A DNA stretch of 64,000 nucleotides from Tenrec ecaudatus (GCF_050624435.1 NC_134536.1:139669059-139733058), one strand, 5' to 3'. Counted from the stretch's first letter, positions 24,131-35,212 are shown. Notes: generated by a model from the sequence alone, not told the origin. Numbers and translations: made by a program.

Positions 24131-24549
24131 GTGAGTAGCCCCAGGTGCCCCGGGTGACTAATAATGGTCTAGTTTATGGAGAAGCACTTCTCCAAACCAG
24201 GGCTGTTCTGAGAGAAACCGTTTAATAAAGAAGCCCTGAGCATCACTTATCACCATCACTTTCCTTTCTACTATTGAAATTTCCTCCCCCAAATCACTTC
24301 CAAGAATTCTCCACGGGGTGATTGAACACCTCTTTATTACAGGGATCTCACTTCTACCCAGTGCTTCCAATTTGATCCTAATTCATTAAGAAAATTAGCA
24401 AAATCCTTTCTTCCACTGAGCTAAAAATTATTCCTCCCTTTGACTTTCACCACTACTCTTATGAGCTCTTCTTCCTTCCGCAGCCACATACCTACTTTGC
24501 CCAGTCTTATGGCAGTCATTCAAGTATTTCTAGGGATTCATTTCTAGGA

Positions 24550-24735
24550 CTTATTTATTCATTCTGTATTTTTCTGCGCATTTCTTATATGCTTGATACG
24601 GTGCTAGGGGCTCGAGATATAAAGATGAATAAGATGAAATTCCTGTTTAAGGACAGCCTAGCAAAGAGACAAACATGGGAATAGTTCACTTTCACAGGTA
24701 TTCTATGAGAAGGAAATACAAATGCTCTAGGAGCT
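24550..24735. mobile_element. L2/MIR-age repeat fragment
   Basis: 'cttgatacggtgctaggggc' then 'agatataaagatgaataaga' and 'acagcctagcaaagagacaa' resemble the same ancient repeat class seen at 61.35 kb. Confidence 0.5.
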
Positions 24736-24770
24736 GGAGTTGGAGACCAGCCAGCTAACCCTAGGGCTGC

Positions 24771-25030
24771 AATGTCAATGATATTGTTCAATAATTTCTA
24801 CATTCCATTGTATCATCTTTTGGGGGGTACTAAGAATGTATGATGCGTATGGTTCTCTTCTAATTAGCTTAGATTAGTGAATGCTTCCAGTACTATATCC
24901 ATTTGCTACAATATCTCAATTAGAATTCTGTCAACTCCTGAAACCTTGCTTTTCACCAAAGAGTTCAATGTAGTTTGGACTTCTTCCTTCAATACCATTC
25001 GTTCTTGATCATGTACACCTCCTTAAATGA
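24771..25030 (-). mobile_element. RTE/BovB segment, inverted half of a split copy
   Basis: Antisense RTE text: 'ataatttctacattccattg', 'atatctcaattagaattctg', 'ggacttcttccttcaatacc' and 'tctaattctttttagtacag'. It abuts a sense RTE segment at 25035, so the copy is inverted at its 5' side. Confidence 0.85.
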
Positions 25031-25034
25031 TTGG

Positions 25035-25690
25035 ATGTCATCTAATTCTTTTTAGTACAGTGACTCTGGACCAATGAGCACAATTCAACCAATATGCAAC
25101 ATCAACATAAATGGGGGAAATACTGATATTGTAAAGGGTTTCATTTTTCTTAGATCCACAATCAATTCTCATGGAAGCAGTAGTCAAGAAAGCAAACAGC
25201 ATACTGCATTGGACCAATCTGCTGCAAAAGACCTCTTTAAAATGTTAAAATTCAAAAATGTCTTGAAAGCTAAGGTGGGTCTGCCTCAAGCCATGGTATT
25301 TTCAGGACATTCATATGCATGTGAAACCTGGGCAATACATAAGGAATCCTGATGAATAATTGATAACTTTGAAATATGGCATTGGCAAAGAATACTAAAT
25401 ATATATCATGAACAGCAAGAACAAATACTCTTGAGAATCAAGAATGGCAAGATTTTATCTCTTGTAATCTGGACAAGTTATCTGGAGAGACCAGTCCCTA
25501 TCATGCTTCGTAGAGAGTCAGTAGAAAAAAGGAATATCCTATAGGAGGCACACTGACACACATCTAAGGTGCAACTTTGGCTTCTCCTCTATGGAACAAA
25601 GAAGAGTGAAGAAAATCCAAATGCATGGGAACAATTAATCCAAGGGACTAAAGAGCCTAGACAACCCTGAGACCAGAAGATTGTTGCTTG
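25035..25690 (+). mobile_element. RTE/BovB segment, sense 3' half of the split copy
   Basis: Sense text for the C-terminal ORF and 3' part: 'gggtttcatttttcttagat', 'ttcatatgcatgtgaaacct', 'gcattggcaaagaatactaa' and 'acaagttatctggagagacc'. Broken frames. Confidence 0.88.
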
Positions 25691-27290
25691 GCTACATTGT
25701 TGCTTGGCTACCACTGCCAACTCCTCTGAAAGAGATCACCAGACAGTTCTAATCTTGCCCTTTCAGATTTGTTTTTGTTTCCCACACTCAAATAACATTG
25801 AAAAGGAACACAATTTGAGTCTCTCAAGGATGCCAAAGCTGCAGTTCCTTCACAATGTAAATCAAACAGTATAGAATTCTTTGGGGAAAGTTTAAGGAAG
25901 CAGAAACAATGCCTCCATACATACAGACATAGATGGAAGATGTGTCCAGAAACAACAACTTTGCATTTCTATGTTTTTTATTAATAAAGCTTCTATGATG
26001 GTTTTAGCCGTCATTTTTGGCTTACTTTCATATAGGAGAACAGGAGTTGTCCACAGAGAAACAAGAGGACATATGGCAGAAACTGAACAGCAGACAACTC
26101 AATCTCCTCTGTCACATCTTTCTTTTTCTCTGGCTTCAGAAGAGGTGGGTCCCATCCTCCCAAAGCCATTTTACTTGCTTCTTTCCTGTAGTCTTCTCTG
26201 CACTGTTCATCCATCTCATATGCATTTCCAATATTTTCCTTTCAACCTTTAAATGTACTTAAATATTTTCAAATGGATAATACAAACACTATTGTGTTAG
26301 AAAGGGTTCTCTGGTTTGTCTCTCAGGAATGAAGGTCTGGGTCAACTATGCTTTAGCCTTTAATTTCTCTTGGCCACACCTCTCTTCTTTCCTTTCTCAT
26401 TCAAACCTCTGGAAAACAGTCATCCTTTCCTAGGTATTTCTTTACTTTCTACTCATTACTTTCTCCAAAATTCTCTTATAAAGACCATTAACCTTAATTG
26501 CCAAATATGACTGATCCTTTAGTAACTAGCTGGACTGACCAGATAGTACATGGGATCTCTGAGAACTCTGTATTTTAAAAAGCTTTTGACATCTTGACAT
26601 TCCAAGACCTCTCTAGCTACTCTTAATTGTTGCTTTTCAGTTGAATTCCCTAGTCTTTTCATCTGCTTGCCCATTAGAAATCAATGCTTCCTTGGGTTCT
26701 GTGTTCTCTTATCTTTCTTTTTGTACTCTCTTATTTGTCTTTCTCCTCACTCTTTTTATTTCACCTCAGTAATCTCATCCACTTTCAGAATTTATACCAC
26801 CATTTGTTATATCCATAACACTTTTATTTCTATTTCCGCTTCTACCTCCATATACAACTCCGAATATCCAATTCACCTGAGTATTACTTCCATTGCATAC
26901 CATCATCCACTCCTTTTTATTGTAGTAGAATATGCAATGGCTAATCACACAGAATTAATAATCAGATTGCTTGTGTGTTGAGTCTCAACTTTGCCACCTA
27001 AAAATCCTGAACAAATTGTTTTTCAGTATTTCTGTATCATGGAAAATGGGTAACAATACCAAACCTCCTAATGTTCTTGTGAGGACAGAAGAGCAAAATG
27101 CAAGTCACTAGCACTTAGCTTAAAATATATTAGCTATTGTTAAGAATTGCTTGCTTGTACGGGCCATACCCAAACAAGCTAAACAGAAACCTGGTCATCT
27201 TCCTCTTCTTTCACCTCCTCCCACATGCAACAAGAGCAATAACGGGTGCCCTCAAGCTGATTGCAACTGACATCACTTCTCATGCACTAT
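25691..27290. other. HDAC8 intron 4, unique sequence
   Basis: 1.6 kb, pyrimidine-rich in parts (26350-26900). No exon or repeat family recognised; open frames 25971-26262 and 26667-26981 look like chance. Confidence 0.45.
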
Positions 27291-27298
27291 TCTTGGTA

Positions 27299-27452
27299 AA
27301 GAGCCCTGGTGGCTCAGTAGTTGAACACTGGGCTGCTAACACAAAGATCTGCTCCTCCAAAGGTTACAGCCTAGAAAACTATGGAGGCAGTTCTACTTTG
27401 GCATATTGGGTTGCTATATGTCAGAAATTGGCTTGATGGCATATAACAACAT
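27299..27452 (+). mobile_element. AfroSINE
   Basis: 'gagccctggtggctcagtag' to 'gcttgatggcatataacaac'. Shortened in the middle. Confidence 0.9.
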
Positions 27453-27454
27453 TC

Positions 27455-28410
27455 CATGTTCATGGATAAGACAATATTTTTAACATGGAAGTTCTTCCCA
27501 GAATGATCATAGATTCAAAGCAATCACAAATCCCCAGTAAATTATTTTGTGGGTATCAACAAACTAATTCTAAAGTTATATAGAGAGGGAACCAAAACCC
27601 GCTGTCATTGAGTTGATTCCAACTCACAACAACCCTTTATAGAATTTCCAGGGCTCTAAATTTTTATGAGAGCAGACCAGCCTTAACTTTTCCCTGAGTG
27701 TGGCAGTGCGACACTTACTTGACAGTGCCACCAGAGGTCCTGGAAAGCAAAAGAGTTAGAAAAACCAACACAGTATCTAAAAAGAAGAACACATCAGAAG
27801 ACTGATGCTATATAACTTTAATACTTAATATGCCTCAAGCCAAACACAAAAATAAATTTACAATGCAGTAAGGACCTAACTGTGCATTCTAAAACCATAA
27901 ATTCTTAGAAAAATTCAGAAACAACCACATCAGGCTTATTTTTTTAAAGTAGACTCACTGATAAAATAACAAATGTACAAATAGCAAAAGGCAAAAAATA
28001 AATGAATGTGATATCATAAAAATTTCAAAATTTTATCCACCAAAAAACTGTTACCAAAAATATGAAAAGACAAGCTACTAACTGGTAGAATATTTGGGGG
28101 AACTATATATCCACTAAGAATCTAATAACATATATATATGTAAAACTTAAACAACTTAACAGGAAAACAAATAAAATAGGTAAATGACTTGAATAAACAC
28201 TTTACCAAAAAGGATATTCCAATGACCAACACACACATGAAAAGATGTTTAATATTATTAGCCACCAGAGAGGTGCAAATATAAACTACATGAGATGTGT
28301 TTTCACTCCCATTGGGATAACTATGGTGAGATAAAAACAAAATCAAACAGAAAATATGAAATGTTGGCAAGGATATGTGGAAATTGAAACTCTTACAACA
28401 CAAATTGAAA
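27455..28410 (+). mobile_element. Old L1 ORF2 3' part (sense)
   Basis: 'agttcttcccagaatgatca', 'acttaacaggaaaacaaata', 'gaccaacacacacatgaaaa' and 'cactcccattgggataacta' are classic L1 ORF2 C-terminal/3' phrases. Decayed; interrupted by an AfroSINE. Confidence 0.85.
27588..27745 (-). mobile_element. AfroSINE in the L1 (antisense)
   Basis: 'gggaaccaaaacccgctgtc' to 'agtgccaccagaggtcctgg', reverse of an AfroSINE. Confidence 0.88.
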
Positions 28411-28429
28411 CGCACCACATCACTGGTAT

Positions 28430-31250
28430 TTCAAATATCAACAGGGTCACTCAAGATGAATATGTTTCAGCAGAGCTTCCAGACTAAGAACAGACCACAA
28501 AAATGGAAGAGGCTGTTCAATTCTGAGGGCTAGCTAGAGAAAACCTTATGAACAGCAGTGGCTTATAGTGATGGAAAATGACCCCCTCTAGTTGGAAGGC
28601 ACTTAAAATGCAACTGAAGTATTGCCTCCTCAAAATAGAATCCACCATAATGATGTGGATGATGAAGTAAAGCTTTCAGGACCTTTATGTGCTGAGGCAT
28701 GGCTCAAAATCAAAAGAAACAGCTGAAAATAGCTATTAATAATCAGAACTTGGAATATATGAAGTATGAATCTAGGAAAGCTATAAGATGTCAAAAGTGA
28801 AAATGGAATGCATAAAGATTGATATCCTAAAAAATTGATATCCTAAGCATTAGTGAGCTGAAATGTACTGGTATTGGCCATTTTGAGATTGACAATCACA
28901 TAATTTACTGTACCAGGAATAATAAGGTCAAAAAGAATAGTATCATAATCTTCATCAAAGAGGAAATTGCAGGATCTATCTTAAAGCATAATGCTGATGT
29001 CATAGGATAATATCTATATGCCTACAAGGAAATCTAGTCAATACAAATAATATTAAAATTTACACACCAACAACTACAGATAGTGTTGATGAAACTGTGG
29101 GATTCTACTAAATTCTTCAGCCTGAAATTGATCAACCATGCAATGAAAATAGATTGCAAATGATAGGTGATTGGAATGCAGAAGTTTAAACAATGAAGAA
29201 GGAACAGTAGTTATAAAACATGGCCATAGGATAGAAATAACGCTGGAAATCATATGATAGAATTTTATAAGGCCAATGGCTTCTTCATTGCAAATACCCT
29301 TTTTCAACAACTTAAACAGCAACTGTATGTATACAGTTCAGCAACAGAATACAAAGGAATCAAACTGACTACATCTGTGGGAAAAAAGTATGAAGAAAGC
29401 TCATTATCAGCTATCAAAAGGAGGCCAGTTGTGGAACCAATTGAAACAAATTGCTCATTTGTAAATTCAGGTTGAAGGTGAAGAAAATTAAAACAAGTCC
29501 ATGAGAGTCAAAATACAACCTTGAATATATCTCAGCTGAATTTCAACATCTGAAGAAAAGATTTGCTGCACTGAACACTAGTGACAGAAGGTCTGATGAG
29601 CTGTGGTAGGACATCAAGAACATCATTTATGAAGACCACAAAAGGTCATTAAAAACACAAGAAAGAAAAAGTCAAAATGAATGTCAAAAGAGACTCAAAC
29701 TTTCTCTTGAACACAGAATAGCTACAGCCCATGGAAGAAAAGATGAAGTAAAAGAGATGAACAGAAAATTTCAAAAGGCAGCCCGAGAAGACAAATTACT
29801 ATGAAAAAATGTGCAAAGACTTGAATTTAGAAAACCAAAAAAGAATACACTCAACATATATGAAGTTGAAATAACTGAAAACAACATTTAAGCCTCAAGT
29901 TATAATATTGAAGGATTCCATGAACAAAATATTGAATAATGCAGGAAACAACAAAAGACGATGGAGGGATTACACAGTCACTGTACCAAAAAGATTTGGT
30001 TGACATTCAATCATATCAGGTAGTAACCTATGATCAAGAACCTACGGTCCTGATGGTCCAAGCTGTACTGAGGGTGTTACCAAAAAGCAAGGCTCCAGTA
30101 TTTGACAGAATAGTAACTGACAAAATAAAAATTGAAATGTCTCAACAAGGTGATGAAGCACTGAAGAAAACTCAAAGATAGCTACCTGGCCAACTGACTA
30201 CAGTATTTGTGTTGTGCCCATTTTGAAGAACAGCGACCCCACAGAGTCACAGTTTCCTTACTTCTTTGCATTGATGCCTGGGTTCTCGAGCTGCTTTTTG
30301 AAATCATACAGAAAATTTCAAACAATATTAATGTCACATGCAAGTAAAATGTTGATAATTCAAAAACAGCTGCATTGATAGTACATCGATAGGACACTGC
30401 CAGAAATTCAAGCCAAATTCAGAAGGACATGGCATAAGAAGTATCACTGCTGATGTCAGATGGATCAAGGCTAAAAGCAGAGACCACAAGAAAAGTGTTT
30501 CTTGTGTTTTATTGAATATGCAAAGGCATTCACCTATGTGAACCCTAACAAACTATGGTTAATATTCAGAAGAATGTGAATCCCAAAAGGTAAGTCGTTT
30601 GAAAAGAACTGAGAGGTTTAAAATCAGAAGAGGTCTGTCAGGGTAGTATACTTTCACAATTCTTATTCAATCTGTAAGCTGACCAAATAATTTGAGAAGC
30701 TGGTCTATATGAAGAAGTACACAGCAGCAGGAGTCGAGGAAGATTTATCAACAACCTGCAGTATGCAGATGACACAATCTGGCTTGCTGAAAATGAGGAG
30801 GACTTAAAGCACTTGCTGATTAAGATCAAAATGATTAGGGCAAAGAATGTACAGATGTGCTTTATACAATTGATGTATGTATATGTATGGACTGTGATAA
30901 GAGTTGTATGAGTCCCTAATAAATTGTTTTTAAAAAAAAGAATTGTATGAGCCCCCAATAAAATGATTTTTTTAAAAAAGAAGAACTTAAGTACGGATTA
31001 CAATTCAATTTTAAGAAAACCAAAATCCTCAGAACTGGACATATAAACAACAGTACGATAAAAGGAGAAAAGAACATTATCAAGGGTTTCAGTTTGTCTG
31101 GAATCATTTCATTCAGACAGCACACTGATAAATTGTTTTTAAAATCCTTTTCTTCCAACATTCGTTAAATACTACAGACATATCAGAAAAGATGCTGAGT
31201 ACTAAAAAGGCCTTCTCAAGAGTATTACTGCTTGAAATGTTAATATAAAC
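28430..31250 (+). mobile_element. RTE/BovB LINE, nearly full length but decayed
   Basis: Sense order of RTE blocks: 5' region (28440-28700), apurinic endonuclease region (about 28800-29280: 'aagcattagtgagctgaaat', 'ggtgattggaatgcagaagt'), linker with 'gtctgatgagctgtggtagg', reverse transcriptase (about 29950-30820, ending in 'tatgcagatgacacaatctg', which encodes the YADDT catalytic motif), then thumb/3' text to about 31250. Many stops and shifts, so inactive. Interrupted at about 30836 by an L1 tail. Confidence 0.88.
30836..30980 (+). mobile_element. L1 3' tail insertion with repeated end
   Basis: 'agggcaaagaatgtacagat' to 'gagtccctaataaattg', then a second partial 'gtatgagcccccaataaaat' and A-rich run. 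It interrupts RTE text that continues at 'acttaagtacggattacaat'. Confidence 0.85.
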
Positions 31251-31609
31251 CTCTATGAAGACTTTTTCCTCTAATCCCAAGCAATACCTAAGAATAGCTT
31301 TCTCCTTAGAGAATTGCTCATTTCTAGGTTACTACTTTCTTTAGAGATGGAAGCGTACGTTTGCTTCTTGATTCTTCAGTCTTCCAATTTCGAACTATTC
31401 TCATCAATTCTCTATTTGAAAATGTTTGCAACTTCTTTCATGAACGATCTCAAAACTAGTACTTATAAGACTTTTTTCTACTGCTAAATCTCTTCAGTTC
31501 ACACAGGTATTCAACTGATACCATTATTGATGTTGTTCCCTACTTATTCTTATCTTGCTAATGTTCCTCAAGCGAAATATCCCCAGGAAATTTTCAGAAA
31601 GGTGAAGAG
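31251..31609. other. HDAC8 intron 4, unique sequence
   Basis: Nothing recognised. Confidence 0.4.
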
Positions 31610-31765
31610 GAGTTTAGAGATTGTGCAGTTATCCTTCACACTGCCCATTTCACTGATGAAAAATTGAGGCCTACAAAGTAAGTTACCTTGTTATGAGTAA
31701 AACTAGGCTTAGAACCCGGTTATCTTGACTTTCAATAGTATAGTATTCTTTCTACTATGCTGTTA
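31610..31765 (+). mobile_element. MIR
   Basis: 'ccatttcactgatgaaaaat', 'tgaggcctacaaagtaagtt' and 'aggcttagaacccggttatc' follow the MIR core ('acagatgaggaaactgaggc... gggattcgaacccagg'). Confidence 0.8.
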
Positions 31766-31858
31766 TTAGTCACCTTCTATTTCCATTTGTATCTCTTCAG
31801 GATGCCTAATACATACAAATCTCTCAGCAGATGTCAATAAAATAAGCATAAGCTTTTA

Positions 31859-32759
31859 CGAGGAGGTACCCCCCAAAACCAAGAGCTTTTGTAGTACTCA
31901 TTTTTTCATAGTGCTCATCCCTCCACCCCCCGCCAGGTGAGCATGGAGCAACTCGCACTTAATACACCCAGTGGCATTGCCTGGGAACGTTCTCTAGTCA
32001 CAGTGAATTTTTTGTGTGTGAAAGCAGTTTTGCTTCAATCTTTCATTTTGGGGGGATGGCCGATTTAAGAGAACAGTGTACAGCTGTGAAATTTTGCTTT
32101 CTGCTCAGGAAAATTGCTGCAAAAACTGTTGTGATGTTGAACACAGCTAACAAAAGGAGTGCTGTGGGAAAAACTCAAGATGAGTAGTTTTCTCGTTTAA
32201 AAAAAGGTGCAATGTTGATTGATGACAAACTTTGTTCTGGGTGTCTGTCAACTCATAGTGCACTTGGGAGTTTGTTCCACCAGGTTAATCAAGTTTTCAC
32301 ATTGCAGAACAGTGTGCGACCAAAAAAAGGCCTGATTTGTGGCAGACAGGGGACTGGTTTTGCCACCACGACAATGCACCTGCTCATGCAGCCATCTCAA
32401 TAGGCCAGTTTTTGTCAAAAAAACAAAAAACAAAAACAAACTAGCATGCCTCTCTTGCCCCACGCACCTTACTCTCACGTGGCCTTGCTCCATGTGACTT
32501 CTTTTTGTTTCCAAGAATAAAGAGGGACATGAAAGGACAGCAATTTGATGAAGTTAGAAAAAGTGAAGAAAAAAACAAGGGAGGTACAGTCAGCCATCCA
32601 AACACGAGTTTGAAAAATATTTCCAAGAATGGAATTGCAGATTTGACAAATGTATTAAGTATAATGGAGGGTAGTTTGAAGGTGATAAGGTTGTTTTGTA
32701 AAAAATTTAAATACATAGCTTGAAAAAAGTTTTCATTTTGGGGGGAGAGTACCCCCTTG
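31859..32759 (+). mobile_element. Mariner transposon, 901 bp, near HDAC8 exon 4
   Basis: Inverted ends CGAGGAGGTACCCCCCAAAA and, reversed, CAAGGGGGTACTCTCCCCCC with TA at 31857-31858 and 32760-32761. The N-terminal transposase (MADLREQ, KFCFLL near 32056-32100) and the C-terminal half (KKGLICGRQ, then DNAPAH-type second catalytic Asp region near 32370, LAPCDF region near 32485, KRDMKGQQFDEV) are recognisable, with a stop at about 32185, shifts, and a deletion between them. Inactive. The 3' end is 56 bp from the exon 4 donor. Confidence 0.92.
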
Positions 32760-32817
32760 TACATAACAGGAAAATTGATTCAGGTACAGTCAGAAAGTAG
32801 GAAAGCAATTTTCTTAC

Positions 32818-32959
32818 TTCTTTGCATGATGCCACCCTCCAGACCAGTTAATTGCTATTTTGCTCTTTCCATCAATCAGGCATTGGGCAGCTGTGATTGT
32901 AGCTCCTCCTACAGCTGCTGCACAGTCAAATATCCCTTCAGTGGCTGGGCAGTCATAAC
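32818..32959 (-). CDS. HDAC8: HDAC8 coding exon 4, with the catalytic His-His pair
   Basis: Exon 4 is 142 nt: GT completes a Gly codon, then [20 protein letters not shown], then [20 protein letters not shown], then GWHHAK and two bases of the next Lys codon. Acceptor is CTAAG, donor GTAAG. WHH corresponds to human Trp141, His142 and His143, the general acid/base histidines; the YD near the start corresponds to Tyr100 and Asp101, which binds the substrate backbone. Against the human sequence the changes are Tyr111 to Cys, Ile to Val, Met-Cys to Lys-Ser, and Val to Ile. Tyr111 to Cys is notable because this Tyr lies by the internal cavity of the enzyme. The frame is open throughout and phase is kept. 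A mariner transposon ends 56 bp past the donor in intron 4. Exon 5 (DEASGF...) is not in the window. Confidence 0.96.
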
Positions 32960-33134
32960 CTTAGGGCAAGAATCAGATTACTTTGTAAGAAATGAATTTT
33001 ACAACAAGGAAAATGTGTTTGAGATGAGACAATTTACCGAAAAGTGACTGCGCTGGCATGAGTTGCAACTGAGACAGAAACATTCTAATAATAGGAAAAG
33101 GATTTTTAAAATATTAGAGCTTGAGAGAAAAAAA

Positions 33135-33290
33135 AACCTTACACGTTAACTAGTCATAACCAATAGGTGAAGAAATTGAGGCCTGAGAAATGGTATCTCT
33201 TGCTTACATAGCAGAGAGTCAGGTCTGCAACTGAGGTTTCTTGATTCTCAGTCCAGTGTGCTTTCTACTAAACCATGGTGATAGCCATTT
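33135..33290 (+). mobile_element. MIR
   Basis: 'aggtgaagaaattgaggcct', 'tacatagcagagagtcaggt' and 'ccagtgtgctttctactaaa' match the MIR core and end. Lies in intron 3. Confidence 0.8.
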
Positions 33291-33422
33291 AGTTTTTAAA
33301 ATGTAGTTGTTTAATAAAGGATACAGTAGAAAATTTAGCTAGGCCATAAACCTGTATTCAAGGACATCCAAGTCAGCACATACACAATCAGACTAGATAT
33401 AGACACCACAATTAGAGCCTAA

Positions 33423-33628
33423 CAGGGGTCCTGGTGGTTATGTTTGGAGCTGCTAACATAATAGTAAGGTCGGCAGTTTGAAACCACCAGCGGCTCCACA
33501 AGAAAAAGATGAGGCTTTCTACTCCCATGGAGATTTAGTTTCAGAAACGTAAAGGGGAAGTTCTATTATGTCCTATAGGGTTGCTATGAATCAGAATGAA
33601 CTCAATGGCAGTATAGTTTGGGTTTCAT
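33423..33628 (+). mobile_element. AfroSINE in intron 3
   Basis: 'ggtcctggtggttatgtttg', 'aaggtcggcagtttgaaacc' (degraded B box), 'tttctactcccatggagatt' and the 'ctcaatggcagtatagtttg' tail. Confidence 0.9.
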
Positions 33629-33893
33629 TTTTTTTTTATGGTTTATCAGGGCCTAAACCATTGAAAGACTTTCCCCCATCTAATCCATCACTCAGTTTCA
33701 CAAAACCCATACCGTTTTCTCAAATGATGTTACGTAGCTAAACCAAGAGATTAATGATTAACACATTATTTAACTGGAGATTTATTAAAAATCACAATGC
33801 AAATTATAAATAATTAACTAGTTACAATCTATAGATGAAAGTGTTCTACCTCTCATCATTGTCTTGTTAGTCATTGTCTCATTAGAACCTTAC

Positions 33894-34024
33894 CTAGCCC
33901 ATATTCTATGGAGTCGGGGTGGTCATCATCACCATCTTGGCTGACCATCTGGAGATGCTGCAGATAGGCATCTGTATGAAAGGAGGCCATCTCCTCCATG
34001 GACGCCACTTTGGGCTTAACAATC
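33894..34024 (-). CDS. HDAC8: HDAC8 coding exon 3 (rest of residue 52 to part of 96)
   Basis: Exon 3 is 131 nt. Its first base completes the Arg split by intron 2, then it reads [20 protein letters not shown], continues [23 protein letters not shown], and ends in the first base of a Gly codon. The acceptor is a T-rich tract ending TTAG; the donor is GTAAGG. Compared with human HDAC8 I see three conservative changes (ATFHT to ASFHT, QKV to QMV, SQEG to SQDG). The acidic DDDHPDS loop before the active-site rim is intact. It is one of two short coding blocks 0.9 kb apart (with exon 4), both flanked by repeats. Confidence 0.96.
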
Positions 34025-34350
34025 CTAACAACAACAGAGAAAACAAAGGAATGTGAATGAGGCAGACCCAGATTATGCTAAAAGTTGTAAAGGAGTCAGC
34101 AATCTGAGCAGAAAATACACCTCTCAGATTCTGATTTCAGTAAGCTGAAGTGATACGCACAATGTGTTTTTCTATCGCACTATATAATCTATACTTCCTC
34201 ACATCATGTTAATGTACTCACAATGTGAACAATAAGGGGATTGGTTTTCCTTTTGAGTTCATAGGTAGGTAAAAACGAAAGAATATTCATACTTAAAATA
34301 AAAATTTTAAATATGCATCAGAAAACTTGTGCTCCACAAGTTACAGCTTT

Positions 34351-34734
34351 TTTTAATTTATTTATTTATTTATTTATTTTAACAATTTATTGGGGCTGAT
34401 ACAATTCTTTTCACAGTTCATACATATACATACATCAATTGTATAAAGCACATCTGTACAGTCTTTGCCCTAATCATTTTTTTCTCTTTTCTTCTTTTAC
34501 ATTTTATTAGGGACTCAAACAACTCTTACCACAATCCATACATATACATACATCAATTGTATAAAGCACATCCATACATTCCCTGCCCCAATCATTCTCA
34601 AGGCATTTGCTCTCCACTTAAGCCCCTTGCATCAGGTCCTCTTTTTTCCCCCCCCTCCCTCCCCATTCCCCCCTCCCTCATATGCCCTTGGTAATTTATA
34701 CCTCGTTATTTTGTCATATCTTGCCCTATCCTGA
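34351..34734 (-). mobile_element. Two-tailed L1 3' end (antisense)
   Basis: Between perfect 13-bp repeats aagttacagcttt (34338-34350 and 34735-34747) lie two L1 3' termini in tandem, both antisense: a short one ('tattggggctgatacaattc' to 'tgccctaatcattttttt') and a longer one ('attagggactcaaacaactc' to 'ttgccctatc'). One target duplication around both means they inserted together. A (TTTA)n run at 34355-34380 is the expanded poly(A) side. Confidence 0.93.
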
Positions 34735-34839
34735 AAGTTACAGCTTTAATGGCAAACCCATAGGCGGAAATGCTTTCATTTTCATTTGAAATACTTTCAT
34801 TCCTAAGTGGCCATTATAATGCTTTCTGATAATTTTTCA

Positions 34840-35000
34840 CTTCGGTTCTTGTTCCAGCTCTATATTTACTAGCTCAATAACCTTAGGTGAGCTATTTGAC
34901 CACTCTGCAGCTCAAATTAACTCATCTGTAAAATGGGGATACATTATGAGATGCATATGGAGATTATACAACAACATATGAATATGCTTTATGTATCCCT
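34840..35000 (-). mobile_element. MIR (antisense)
   Basis: 'atttactagctcaataacct', 'aactcatctgtaaaatgggg' and 'atacattatgagatgcatat' are the reverse of the MIR core. Confidence 0.82.
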
Positions 35001-35212
35001 ATCATTATTAATATTAAGGGATAAAAGATAGGCAAAATAAAATGTAAAAGTCCCTTTACTTGTTCTCTCACGTCTGTTTCCAAGAGAAGGAACAGAAAGA
35101 TTATAACCAGGCTTCACTCAGAATCCGTTAAACTCACAAGCAGTAATAAACAGGATTAAGTGAGAGAATAAAGGGAGTTCACCTAACAACAAAATTTACC
35201 ACTCCCTACCAC

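Noticed and set aside
1-32800. HDAC8 exon 5 (starting DEASGFCYL)
   Set aside because: No matching minus-strand segment seen, so exon 5 must lie beyond the window start.
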